Source of the DNA: Aedes albopictus
Taxonomy: Eukaryota; Arthropoda; Insecta; Diptera; Culicidae
NCBI RefSeq assembly: GCF_035046485.1
Contig: NC_085137.1
Span: 477,673,396 to 477,737,395 of the forward strand
Length of the DNA: 64,000 nucleotides
Direction of reading: 5' to 3'
Position numbers and translations under genes: made by a program. Below the pieces are notes generated by a model. That model saw only the letters and a program-made list of their open reading frames with translations, ran no database searches and was not told the DNA's origin. Shown piece by piece: positions 54,336 through 64,000 of this stretch (position 1 is its first letter; every line of letters begins with the position of its first letter).

Positions 54336-54450
54336 TTTAACCATTTTCCACTGATTGCATTGTTCGATTGTTGGGTGAATTTATTCAACGCAGCGCACAG
54401 ATCCGACGGAAAGTGATGCATCGCTCGAGTGTGTAAACAGAGATATTACT

Positions 54451-54474
54451 GCTGCTGGTGGTGCTGCTGCTGCG
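54451..54474 (+). repeat. CTG-rich microsatellite in the 5' leader
   Basis: A run of GCTGCTGGTGGTGCTGCTGC lies in the leader about 120 bases before the ATG. Confidence 0.5.
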
Positions 54475-54596
54475 TGGAGCCAGTGATTTATTGCACCAAA
54501 GATCCAGTCAAGTCATTGGCGGGCTTCCATCAGTGCAGTCGAGTCCGCGGAGGAAGTAGATTGGAGAAAATTACTTTCCCAGTGTGAGCCAGTGGA

Positions 54597-54684
54597 ATGA
54601 CTACCCGAGGGATAAGGCGGAAAAAGTCATACCTGGCAGAGATTAAAGTAGCTGTGATAGGTGCTCCGAGCGTGGGGAAAAGCG
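54597..54684 (+). CDS. First coding exon of a Ras-like small GTPase (RERG/RASL type)
   Basis: ATG at 54597-54599 (AGTGGAATGA context) opens 29 codons plus one base, ending at a perfect GTAAGT donor (54685-54690). After a basic leader (MTTRGIRRKKSYLAE) it reads IKVAVIGAPSVGKS, the beta-1 strand and complete P-loop (GxxxxGKS) of a Ras-superfamily GTPase, which binds nucleotide phosphates. The split codon begins with G, consistent with Ala after GKS, as in GVGKSA of Ras, Rap and RERG. The extension before the G1 motif and the IGAP wording recall RERG/RASL11-like proteins. The other G motifs must be in exons beyond 64000, since none is seen downstream on this strand. Upstream are a CTG-rich leader, a MITE and an Inr/DPE-like promoter. 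Confidence 0.75.
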
Positions 54685-54690
54685 GTAAGT

Positions 54691-55290
54691 AATTGATGCC
54701 TGGCCGCACGTTGGCGTCATTATGAAGATTAAAACATTATTAATTAGCTAGGTATGGTAGAATATATCAAAAGAAATTTGGAGGAAAAATTGTTCATGAG
54801 ATGTTGGGAAATGCTCATTATTAAGCTTCTACAGATGCATTTATACGGCAGCCCATTGCTTGCACCGTTAAAGTTATTAAACAATCTATGAAAAAATGCC
54901 AAACGACCCATTGATATATTTTCAATAATCCATAGAAGCATCAAAAGGCCGGCTCCATAAGCATCCCAAGTAACACATGTATAAGGTTAAATGACGGTCC
55001 TCAAAACCTCCACAAGACTAATTGGTCATCAAAATGTTATTTGGAACGTTATCCTCCATTTGGAACAAATTTCTGGGGAAGGGTTTAAAGGTGGCTGAAG
55101 AGCGGTTGGAGGTGGGGGCGGAGGATGATGTAAGAGGTCTGTGGAGTTCAAAAGGGATGTATGGTGGTGGTCGGGGAAAGGTGGGAGGCTAGGGGGGAGG
55201 TGTTGATAGTCTGTTCGGAAGTTGACTAGGAGCGGCTAGTAGGGATTGGATGGGGGTTTTCCGAAAGATGGCTCCTGGAGTATGGTTCTT
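54691..55290. other. Start of presumed GTPase intron 1, no element defined
   Basis: No coding feature. G-rich plus-strand text runs from 55080 to 55260. The intron assignment is inferred from the splice donor at 54685. Confidence 0.4.
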
Positions 55291-55298
55291 TAATATAT

Positions 55299-55990
55299 TT
55301 AAAGATGTTCTAGGTTATCCAAGAACCTACGCTATCCAAGGACATTCGATAGTTAGCGCCTTAAGCTCCACAAGAGTAGTCAATGAATTGTTGTTACATT
55401 ATTTATACGATGCTACATCCTACAGGCCCTTGGAGTATAGTTTTGTAGAGACATAGTTTTCAAAGATGATCTAGGGCCTCCAAGAACTTCCGCGAGTACA
55501 ATCCTGAAAATCTACAAGCGTAATCAGTTAATTGTTGTTACATTACTGATACGGTGTAACATCCTACAGATCCATGAAGCACAGTACTGAAGTGAACTAC
55601 TTTCCAAAGATGTTCTAGGTTATTCAAGAACTTCCGCGAGTAAAGATTTTAAGATCTACAAGCGTGTTTCAACTAATTGTTGGGACATTACTTATATGGC
55701 GTAACATCCTACAGGTCCATGGAGCATTGTTCTGAAGAGAAGTTATCGTTAAAGATGTTCTAGGACATCCAAGAACTTCCACGAGTACAGGCCTGAAAAT
55801 CTACAAGCGTAATCAGTTAATTGTTGTTACATTACTGATACGGTGTAACATCCTACAGATCCATGAAGCACAGTACTGAAGTGAACTACTTTCCAAAGAT
55901 GTTCTAGGATATTCAAGAACTTCCGCGAGTAAAGATTTTAAGATCTACAAGCGTAATTGAATTAAGTGTTGGGACATTACTGATATGGTG
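55299..55990 (+). repeat. 145-bp satellite, five units, with dimer structure
   Basis: AAGATGTTCTAGG-like text occurs at about 55299, 55462, 55606, 55751 and 55895 (spacing 144-163). Units 2 and 4 are nearly identical over more than 100 bases (GTACAATCCTGAAAATCTAC versus GTACAGGCCTGAAAATCTAC, then the same text), as are units 3 and 5, so the basic repeat has been duplicated as a dimer of about 290 bp. Confidence 0.75.
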
Positions 55991-55992
55991 TA

Positions 55993-57090
55993 CACCAAAA
56001 CCTCCATTTAGGTAATGAGTCGGGATTGCCTAAATAGAATTTTTACCTAAATGGATTCATTACCTAAATGGATTCAGATTATTACCTAAATGGAGTACAA
56101 GGTTGCAAAAAAGTTTAAGAAGGGAGAGTTACTAGGAGATTTAAAGGAGGTCATGCGGAGTTTCAGATGGCTTTCAAGGAGTTTCGGGAGGGGGTGGGTT
56201 TCAGGAGGGGAGGGGCTTCAGGGGCGTTTTCGGGTGTCTTGGGGGGTCTTAGATCCGAATTGTCATTCAAATAACTAGCTGGGCACGAAACACGAAAAAC
56301 CCTGCAAAATTCCGCTAGACTGAAAAATTATTGAATGTCGGGCCAATTTGTATCGTATGTTGGGCCATTCTTGGACCAACATCGAACAACTATTGGGTCT
56401 ATGTTGCTGGAGCTGAGCTGATGTCAATTGAATGATGGAAGGATGGTTGCTTATCTCAATTTCAGCTGGAAATGACGCTGGTTACTGACACTTTTCAACA
56501 CTGCATGGTCCACTGCACGAATTTATTCTGGCCTGCTTATTGCCCGTTGTGAAGATTTATAGATTCCGACGCAAATAAATGGTTAGGCTCATTTTCAGCG
56601 TAGGTGCGTTAAAAATGTTTGTTTACAATGCAAAACTATCACCATATGTGTACCTACCAACACAGCGTAAAATATTCTCCAGGACGCGGTCTGGTTTTAT
56701 ATCTGTGGGCCCACGCAAGAAAAATCCACGCAACTAATTTTCGCGCAGGAGTCTAAACAGGTGGAATCTCCGCAATACTCTCACGCGAAATTTGACGTTT
56801 GAGCGGTGTCGGCACCGCTCAAACGTCAAATTTTGCGTGAGAGTAAGCAGGCCAGCATAAATTCGTGCATTGGAACATGGGGGGGGAGGTGTTTAGGGGG
56901 CATATCTCAACATTGCATCCCCCCTCCCCCCCATACCCCCTTAACACCACTCACTATTTCTTTCCCTAAACCAACCTTATAAGTAATCTTAAGTACTGCA
57001 ACTGGTCTGAACACAATCAAATTCCATTTAGGTAACGTTATCTAAATAGATTTTACCTAAATGGATCCTACCTAAATGGAGGTTTGAGTG
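55993..57090. mobile_element. ACCTAAAT-rich TA-flanked element (copy 2, with internal insert)
   Basis: The ends CACCAAAACCTCCATTTAGG and the complement of ...TAAATGGAGGTTTGAGTG form the inverted repeat, flanked by TA (55991-55992, 57091-57092). The left 420 bases and right 90 bases match the copy at 39376-39890. Between them about 0.6 kb of other DNA (about 56405-57005) with strong hairpins is inserted. Confidence 0.7.
56514..56869. repeat. Two nested hairpins
   Basis: Outer arms TGCACGAATTTATTCTGGCC... (56514-56539) and 56844-56869 match over 26 bases with one difference. Inner arms CTCTCACGCGAAATTTGACG... (56778-56808) and 56813-56843 match over 31 bases with one difference and a 4-base loop. 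Confidence 0.7.
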
Positions 57091-57093
57091 TAC

Positions 57094-58900
57094 AAGATTC
57101 CACAAAAGCGGTTGCAAGACTCCCCCTTGGGGGCACCCACAAACACTCAATTTCCTAATCGCTGCTTGACGCAATGTCGAGAAGAGATGTCGGTTTTGGA
57201 GCATTTGGTGGATCCAATTGGAAATCATTGGGGATATACCATGACCCCGTGTAGCTTCCAATATGGCATCGAAAGGCGCGTTGTCAAAAGCACCCTCGAT
57301 ATCTAAGAAAACACCCAAACAAAATTTCTTTTGAGCGAATGCCTTCTCGATATCGTAAACAACCTTGTGCAAAAGAGTCACAGTGGACTTACCAGATTGG
57401 TAGGCATGTTGGTTCACATGAAGAGGCACGTTGACCAGATGAACATCACGGATGTGATGATCTACAATGCGTTCTAATCAATTCAGAAGAAAAGAGGTAA
57501 AATTGATACATAGGTCTGAAACTCTTTGCTTCTTCATACGACGCACGACCCACTTTCGGAATAAACTTTACAGTAATATCCCGCCATGGTTTGGGAATAT
57601 ACCCTGTTGCAAAACAGCAAACAAGTATTTTTTCAAAATATGTTTGAAATGATCAAATCCTTTCTGAAGCAAAAAAGGATAAATCCCATCTGTCCCAGGA
57701 GATTTGAAATGAGCAAAGCTATTAAGTGCCCATTTAATCGATTCTAAAATTATGATACTCCGAGCCGAGGCCAGGGAATCATAACAACAAGAAAATACAT
57801 CAAGTTCATCCGAAGATGTAACATCCACACATCCGGGGAAGTGTGTGCTGAACAAACATACCAGAACTTCATCATCGGTGGAACTGAAATCGCCATTTGG
57901 CAAACGAAGTTCGTTCACTCGAAAATCCTTAGATTTCGCAAGTATTTCGTTTAACCGACTGACTTCACTCAAACTGGAAACATTTGTACAAAGGTTTTTT
58001 CCAGCTGGATCGTTCAGCAGACCGGAGAGCTTTCTTGTATTGCGAGTCGACCTGAAAGCCGCCGAAAGCCAGCCGAACGCCGTCTCTTCCAACTCTTTTT
58101 ACATTGTTTCCCGAGCTTCGCCAGATCAGCGTTCCACCAAGGGGTTCCTCTTGTAGTCTTCACAGACCGTAGAGGGCAAGCTTCTTCAAAAGCTTCCATG
58201 ATGAAGGCCGTTGTAGTATCAACGGCATCATCTAAATCACTTGGAGTGTCAATAGATGATGAGTATCCATGGAATTTAATCGCAACCAAATCAGTAAACA
58301 GATTACTCTTGGTTAACCGGGGATTACTGAAACGCAAAGTTTGCGAAGTAACATTCACATGTTCAATAAAAATGTAGCGATGGTCAGATAAAGATTCTTC
58401 GTCCGACACATGCCAATTGGTCAACTCGTGACTAATTTTACTAGAGCAAAGCGTCATATCTAACACTTCCTTTCCAGCAGATACCATGAAGGTTTGGCGG
58501 TTGCCTATGTTAAGTAATCCAAGATCTGTACTACTTAAATACTCCATCAAACTGGAGCCTCTCAAGTTAATGTCTGAGCTGCCCCAGATGATATGGTGAG
58601 CATTAGCATCACTGCCAATAATTAGCGGAAGGCCTTTTGAAGTACAGTATGCGACGACATATTGAAAGCAGTCGTAGAGGATGGTTCATCATACCGTAAA
58701 TAAACCGAACAATAGACGTATTTCCTGTTGAGGTTTCCAGCGGACACAACAATTGTGACAGCACATACATCTCTGGTAGTTATTTCAGAAACGAGTGTAG
58801 CAATGATTGCGTTGTTGACATGCACACAGGCTCGAGGCATGACACGCGAGTTTACCATTTCATTTTTACTGAAAGTAGCAAACAGTGGGTTCACAAGGTC
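57094..58900 (-). pseudogene. Non-LTR retrotransposon ORF2 (EN + RT), decayed, truncated at both ends
   Basis: Read on the minus strand from 58900: endonuclease with NSRVMPRACVHVNNAI and TRDVCAVTIVV, MEYLSSTDLGLLNIGNR, the catalytic LSDHRYI box, and the post-EN motif RGTPWWNADLAKL. Then comes a linker and the RT start (FKSPGTDGIYPFLLQK), RT motifs NQHAYQSGKSTVTLLHKV, LGVFLDIEGAFDNA and GCPQGGVLQPLLWNLV. The frame changes several times (58622-58894, 58014-58565, 57568-58092, 57028-57429). It ends before the YADD box at the TA junction with the ACCTAAAT-type element. Motifs suggest an R1/LOA/I-group element, unlike RTE-A and RTE-B. Confidence 0.75.
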
Positions 58901-58919
58901 TCCTAAATAGAAATTATCC

Positions 58920-59950
58920 TTACGAAAGTAAGCTAAGATTACTATTTACTGTCAATAAATGTGCATGCATATCAGAATTTATACCATTTGATTCATACAT
59001 GTAATACAAGTCGTTGGAGTTGAATTTCCAGTACATCGGCGATATCTTCAGTATCACTTATTGTTGAAATATAAATCAAGTTGTACCAGTTTGAGGATAG
59101 CTTGCACGCAAGCTTAAGGTTGTTCGCTATTAGTTCCATATATTATAACAGTTATGAGTTCGCATAAGATTTTCGCCGGTTTAAACTGGCAACTACGACG
59201 CGAATAGGCCCGAAAAGAAAGAATGGAAAGGTTTGAAATTTCCATGTTTCGTTCGAAGAGTTCAGTTCATTTTTGGTAGCGCAGTAGTAAGGAGCAACAA
59301 ATAAAGAGAAAAGTGCATGTCAAGTTCGAGTGTTGTAAAAGTGGAGTTAGAGAATAAAGTGCCTTGCATGAAAATTATGTGCCAGTGTTTCTCAACCGTC
59401 CTGTACCACTGAAATCTCTCGTACGACGCATGCTCCTTCCATCGAGTTGCCGTCGTCCGCTGCCGCCCTGGATCGTCGTCATCGCTGCTTGAAACGAGAA
59501 GATCCCAGCCCACTCCTGCTCCCCGCTGCTGTTGTTGACACCGCTGCTGCTACATCGAGTCGTATCAGAAAAAACAACCACAACGTAGGATAGTTCTGGT
59601 AAGCGCCAACACACTTATAATATTTTATAGTCAAGGCATCCAGATTAACACTCGTAACAAAGTATCGGTTGCACTTCCAACTCAGTATAATGCGTTTTGT
59701 TAGTCATAAAAGATCAGTTGAATCACAAGATATTCGTTGTACACATCTTGGAGGCTTTTTGGATTATCTAAACTATTCTGAAAATGAGATATATGGTTTG
59801 AATTTGTACTGGTCTTCAATAGAGGAGCACACATATTAGGATCAATTTCCTGATCATTAAGAATATCTGAAGACACATGAGCATTCCATTCAAAATCGAT
59901 GGTTGTTTTTTATTTGTCTCATATTTTGCATTATCATTTTTCAAGACCAA
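58920..59950. other. No confident gene
   Basis: There is a CTGCTGTTGTTG-rich stretch near 59520-59550 and no recognised domain. GGCATCCAGATTAACACTCG (59635) recurs in diverged form at about 60349. Confidence 0.4.
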
Positions 59951-59959
59951 AATGGACAA

Positions 59960-60205
59960 TTTGCATCATCAGTTCGACATGGTGACTCTAGGCTTACTTT
60001 TGACAAGGGCCTTAGCAGAAAATCATTGAAAATTTTCATAAAAATTTATCTAGGATGTGCTGTTTTTGGCAATATTTCAGGCAACATGTCGGACTAAATC
60101 CCTGATCTCAGAAACGAGATATATTTTTTAGATCATTTTCATTGATCTTCTGCTTAGGCCCTTGTCAAAAATATGGCTAGCGTCAAAATGTCGAACTTAT
60201 AATGT
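59960..60205. mobile_element. Foldback MITE-like repeat
   Basis: Arms of about 110 bp: TTTTGACAAGGGCCTTAGCA (59998) is mirrored by TCTGCTTAGGCCCTTGTCAA (about 60150). GTTCGACATGG and the complement of ATGTCGAAC extend the arms outward. Divergence between arms is moderate. Confidence 0.55.
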
Positions 60206-61135
60206 AAATTTCTTTTCGGCCATGAGAAATGCTCATGCAAAACTTGAGAGAAATAAAAATACATATACAAAAAAAATAATCCGTAAAATAATCGGTAAAA
60301 AACCGTCATTTTCGCTGGAAATATTCAATTGTAACATTATACGGTTGAGGCCTTCAGATCTACACTCGTAGCAAAGCATCAGTTACACAATCAAACTTAG
60401 TATAGTGTTAGTTGTTAGTACTGAGTTAAAACTTAAAGTTAGTATTGAATTTGAACTTAATAGTAACCTAATCTTTAAACAGTCCACCCTAGTTTTTCTA
60501 CTGTTATAATTAAACACGAGACACTCACAAAACACATATACTATTGCAAAACTAAACATGATTCACTTCACAAAAAGACTGGAAAATGAGGGAACTCGGA
60601 CGGCACTAGCCAGAAACATTATATTCAGTAGTATAACGATAGCCAGTCAACACAGACATAGTGCACGCGCGCCAAGGTTCAATAAATTCTGCAGTTATTT
60701 TTACGAGTAGTGAAGTGTCGGTTTCAATATAACTGTATCACGTGGACTTTCTGGATTCTGGTGAAAGAAAAGGAAGATTTTTGGAGTGTAAGGTTTGGAA
60801 GGATTCTAGAGGACTTCATAGAGGAATTGTGTAGAATTCGAAAAGAAAGTGGAAGCACGAGTGTACACAAGTTTTTAACCACACAGCGTAAGATTTTAAA
60901 AGGTAAAACTCAACCCACGAACCGCGATCCCCCATTAACATATAGAATATTTTTGTAGGCACATAAGATCAATTCAATCATATGTCGTGCAAGTTAGAGC
61001 TATTCTAGATCATGTAATCGGCTTAAAGTACCACTCTGTTTTCACTGTCTGGTCGGTTTGACAAACTAGCAGAAAGTCTAAGTTCGGCATTCGTCAGTCA
61101 TTTTCCACCTCCACCGTGAACTGGATTCTTGCGTG
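60206..61135. other. No gene recognised
   Basis: AT-rich. The open frame 60710-60958 has no known domain. A diverged direct repeat of 59635-59690 occurs at 60349-60400. Confidence 0.35.
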
Positions 61136-61139
61136 GCAT

Positions 61140-62215
61140 TGGTTGAAAATTTCTTTTCTGTGTCTATCAGGATGAGTTCAGCTGCGATACCATCCTTACC
61201 AGCTACTTTATTGGTTTTGAGCTGCTGAATGGCATCTTCTGCTGCACTGGCATAGCCGTTTTCTTCTTTGCCGTGGTCTCTCGTGCCTACGTTGACCACG
61301 CCATTTAGATATGTCGAAGTGCTTTCATCTTCCGACCACCTCATGTCCGTCCATCCAGAGGCTGGAACCGTCCTTATTCCTGCATATTTCAGTTCGCAGC
61401 AAGAAGCATGCACGAAGTTTCTTGGGAACGGCAAAACAGTTCCATTTCTCCGTACTCCGCTTCTTCCAGACGGTACTTTGTCTCCAGAAATGGGCGGGTT
61501 TCCGGTGCTGTTTCCGCTTCTGTTTGTAGCGTTCCCCGTTCTGCCGAGTTTCTTGCTGCAGCATTAGCATCCGCACTGCGTTCTACTCATCCAAAGTTGC
61601 TCTGCACTTCTCGTCGAACCGTTCGATCCGTCGACTCCTTTCCACGTGCCCGATGCTGTTCTTGGCTGCGTCGTTGATGGCTGCTTTTACTGTACTCCAG
61701 CAGTCATCTAGAGAGGCCACATCGAGCTCGTCCTGACCGGTAGTGGTTTTAGTCGCGTTCGGGTGCGTGTAGAATGCGTTTTTATCATTATCAGTGCTTC
61801 CTGCATGTGAGCTGTGCACGTTGATTATGCTGAAGATTAGGAATCGGCCCTTAATCCTCAAAGAGTATGCAATTTCGTCGATGAGCCACCAATGGATCAC
61901 GTGCCTCTGCATTTTGCCCATCACCATAAAAGCTATTCCCATTCCCAGCTCACGTTTGCTGCCGCAACTACGATATGGTATGATCATCTCTACACGTTCG
62001 CACCTTGGATCCTATACTGTCCAACTCGTAGCGCTACGATGCCGAACCTGGGGTCCTTCAGTAGATCGGCAAGTATGCGGGTGCTCCCAATGAAGTTGAG
62101 AGATCGGCAGTTCCACGTACCGAGTTTTTAACCGCAAGTCCTTTTTGTTCACTGGGGCCATTGCCATTGGTCTCGATTTGTATTATTCTGTTTTTGATTT
62201 TCCGTTGGGCCTTTC
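61140..62215 (-). pseudogene. Decayed RTE-B fragment (5' part)
   Basis: The minus strand matches the RTE-B 5' region (around GAAACTCGGTACGTGGAACTGCC) and the linker (KAAINDAAKNSIGHVERSRR), but most of the endonuclease is deleted (a jump near 61735). Frames are broken. This is an old copy, comparable in decay to 310-1590. Confidence 0.75.
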
Positions 62216-62955
62216 GCCCTAGGGTTTAGTAGCACCTGTGCATGTTTTGACGTTATGCCACGGAAAACTGTGCCATAATGTCCTGGGATATTATGGCTCC
62301 GGATGTTATATATTGCGCCACTGTTTTCATATTAGCCTAAAGGCTTGGAGCACTGAGAACTGACTTGGCTTGGACATGACTCACTTGAAATTTTATGTGC
62401 GCATATAACTGAAAGTAGTCATTTAACCCGATCGCAACTGTTGTTCCATTTCAACTTCAATTTCAAGGTCGTCTACGCTTGTTAGGATCAATATTCAACG
62501 AAACCGACATCGGCATAACTCACATGATATTTTTAACCCCGTCTCCACCGCCAGTCAAAAGCGGTAAAACGGTAATACTTCCCAGTCATCGATCGTATAC
62601 ATGCATATAAATAGATAGGTCTCTCTATACGTCGCTGCTAATGTTTTCCTTCGCATGCAGATGAAAACAGAGCCGAGCAATCTGTTTACAACTTGGCGCA
62701 GACAAATTTCCCGAGTCCTACCTACTCCGGGCATCACTCAGCGTGCGACGGACGGCGGCGGTGCAACGATCTCACGACTTTCACGCGAAAAACCGGATGG
62801 ACAAATGTTCTTTCTGACACACACACGTCATCGCATCGGTCGTCGTCATCACCACGGCGGCGGCGATGTAAGGTGATCCACGAATTGTAAAGGAAAGCAA
62901 ATTTCATATACCACACACTTTGGTGCGTCTTCGTATTGTTGCTTTCTGGTGTGCC
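62216..62955. other. No confident gene; CG-rich patch at 62.65-62.88 kb
   Basis: The patch has overlapping open frames on both strands without recognised domains. It could be a regulatory segment of the intron. Confidence 0.35.
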
Positions 62956-62959
62956 ATCC

Positions 62960-63165
62960 CAACTGGATCAGAGTCTGCTTTTCATCTCAGTGTTCTATGA
63001 GCGCTTCCACAGTAGTTAACTGGCACGAGTTGCTTCTGTAATACACCGTTTTTAGAAGCCAAGGAAAATCTTTGTACGAAAATATTCTGGAATAGAACCC
63101 GGATACCCTAAGCGTGGCCCCACAGTACAGCTGTGCGTTTTACTACTTGAGCTAACAGGCCCCTT
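62960..63165 (-). mobile_element. SINE, antisense, degenerate but nearly full length
   Basis: The minus strand has a box A-like TTAGCTCAAGTAGTAAAACG, a box B-like GGGTTCTATTCC, then ATTTTCGTACAAAGATTTTC, CTTGGCT and the 3' body (GAAGCGCTCATAGAACACTG). It corresponds to the SINE at 970-1255 with many changes. Confidence 0.65.
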
Positions 63166-63169
63166 TGGC

Positions 63170-64000
63170 ACGTGTACGTGGTGTAATTAAATTCGGCCAC
63201 ACAAGCGTGCGTTGCGCGCCACAAACCGGCCAATTTTCCGAACCTGGTTAGTCTCACTTAAAATTTGGTGTTGACGTTGTTGTAACTTGCCGCCCAAACG
63301 GTGGCAGGGGAATACGATACCGTAGTTGGTGGATAAACTGAGGTGGTGTTATGTTTATAATACTGTTGAGGAAAGTAAAAAGCCAATCAAACGGCTGTTT
63401 AAAATCTTGCCTCTAGCAAACCGTGTGCTCCTGCGAATTATACCGACCATGCAACGATGATGGATTCATTAGTCATCAGGCGATGATGTGCGTTCCCACC
63501 AGCTGGCCAAGAGGGATCGGTTTAATGGATTTTCTCAAGTAATTTGCACTACAGGTCAGTCTACATTATCTGGAATTGCGTTTAAAGCTTCCCAAACATA
63601 TAACCAACTATTAAGTCTATGATATAACTAGTGAATGGAATGCTGTAAAAAACTGAAATTTTAACATATCTTCGAAACTACTTTGATTAGTAACACTAGT
63701 TTACAAAATAAAATGAAAGTCGTGAACTTCTGTCAACGATCAAAGTTTTTGAAGCACAATTTAGCGCTGATTTCGAAACCGCGCTTCAAAAAATTTTAGG
63801 TAGAGCAGTTTTGAGTTTAGGCTCAATATCGAGTTTTACATTAAAATGTGGAATTTACTAAAATTCAAATTTCTTGCGTTTTTTCAACCAATTTCAAATC
63901 TTTTTCCATAAATTTAAAGCTGAATACAATACCATTCGATCATCTGTATGCAGGTTTTGCGCCAGATTAGCGAAATTTAAGATATTGGTCAGTTTTAGGA
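63170..64000. other. No feature recognised to the window end
   Basis: AT-rich DNA without coding or clear repeat structure, presumably still within the GTPase intron. Confidence 0.4.

Noticed and set aside
60710..60958. ORF of 82 codons with basic composition
   Set aside because: No domain or gene context; it lies in repeat-rich presumed intron.

Overview
The window is repeat-dominated genomic DNA from a culicine mosquito, most likely Aedes. The evidence is tRNA-derived SINEs of the Feilai type, two families of RTE-like non-LTR retrotransposons, many TA- or TTAA-flanked MITEs, Penelope-like and PIF/Harbinger-like (ISL2EU-type) remnants, and intron-containing host genes. No bacterial operons, rRNA genes or CRISPR arrays are present. 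Most predicted ORFs are shadows or repeat artefacts. Only two host coding units are supported: an intronless orphan membrane-anchored protein (8965-9888, minus strand) and the first coding exon of a Ras-like small GTPase (54597-54684, plus strand), whose first intron appears to fill the rest of the window.

Layout. 1-3.8 kb: CATGTAA-rich DNA, a decayed RTE-B copy split by a SINE, unassigned DNA, and a 5'-truncated RTE-B copy with an 11-bp target duplication. 3.83-8.74 kb: a decayed two-gene DNA transposon with convergent genes, a SWIM/YqaJ-nuclease-like gene on the plus strand and a THAP/HTH/DDE transposase on the minus strand. 8.88-9.89 kb: host gene. 10.2-16.8 kb: degenerate 12-bp minisatellite interrupted by a 4.66-kb TTAA-flanked palindromic element. 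16.8-19.97 kb: mostly unassigned, with a hAT-like MITE and a foldback repeat. 19.97-23.35 kb: nearly intact RTE-A. 23.6-25.1 kb: Penelope-like remnant (GIY-YIG domain) with a hammerhead-like 3' motif. 25.9-29.55 kb: RTE-B with a SINE inside it.

29.6-39 kb: minisatellite fragments, a SINE, MITEs and an antisense RTE-A carrying two MITE insertions. 39.4-44.3 kb: TA-flanked MITEs and a 2.1-kb nested palindrome. 44.5-46.4 kb: ORF1 remnants of other non-LTR elements. 46.67-50.35 kb: antisense RTE-B. 50.6-53.4 kb: a second TTAA-flanked palindromic element, built from two opposed arrays of a 143-bp satellite. 54.0-54.7 kb: Inr+DPE-like core promoter, 5' UTR with a MITE, and first coding exon of the GTPase gene. 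54.7-64 kb (presumed intron): a 145-bp satellite, an ACCTAAAT-rich element, an antisense non-LTR ORF2, RTE-B debris and a SINE.

The elements are nested, so relative age can be read: SINEs and MITEs are inside RTE-A and RTE-B copies, and a CCCGACTA-type MITE is inside the satellite palindrome. Two themes stand out. One is TTAA-bounded giant palindromes whose bodies are tandem repeats. The other is inverted pairs of near-full-length RTE copies spanning 18 and 24 kb. Family names are from recognition of motifs; no database search was possible.
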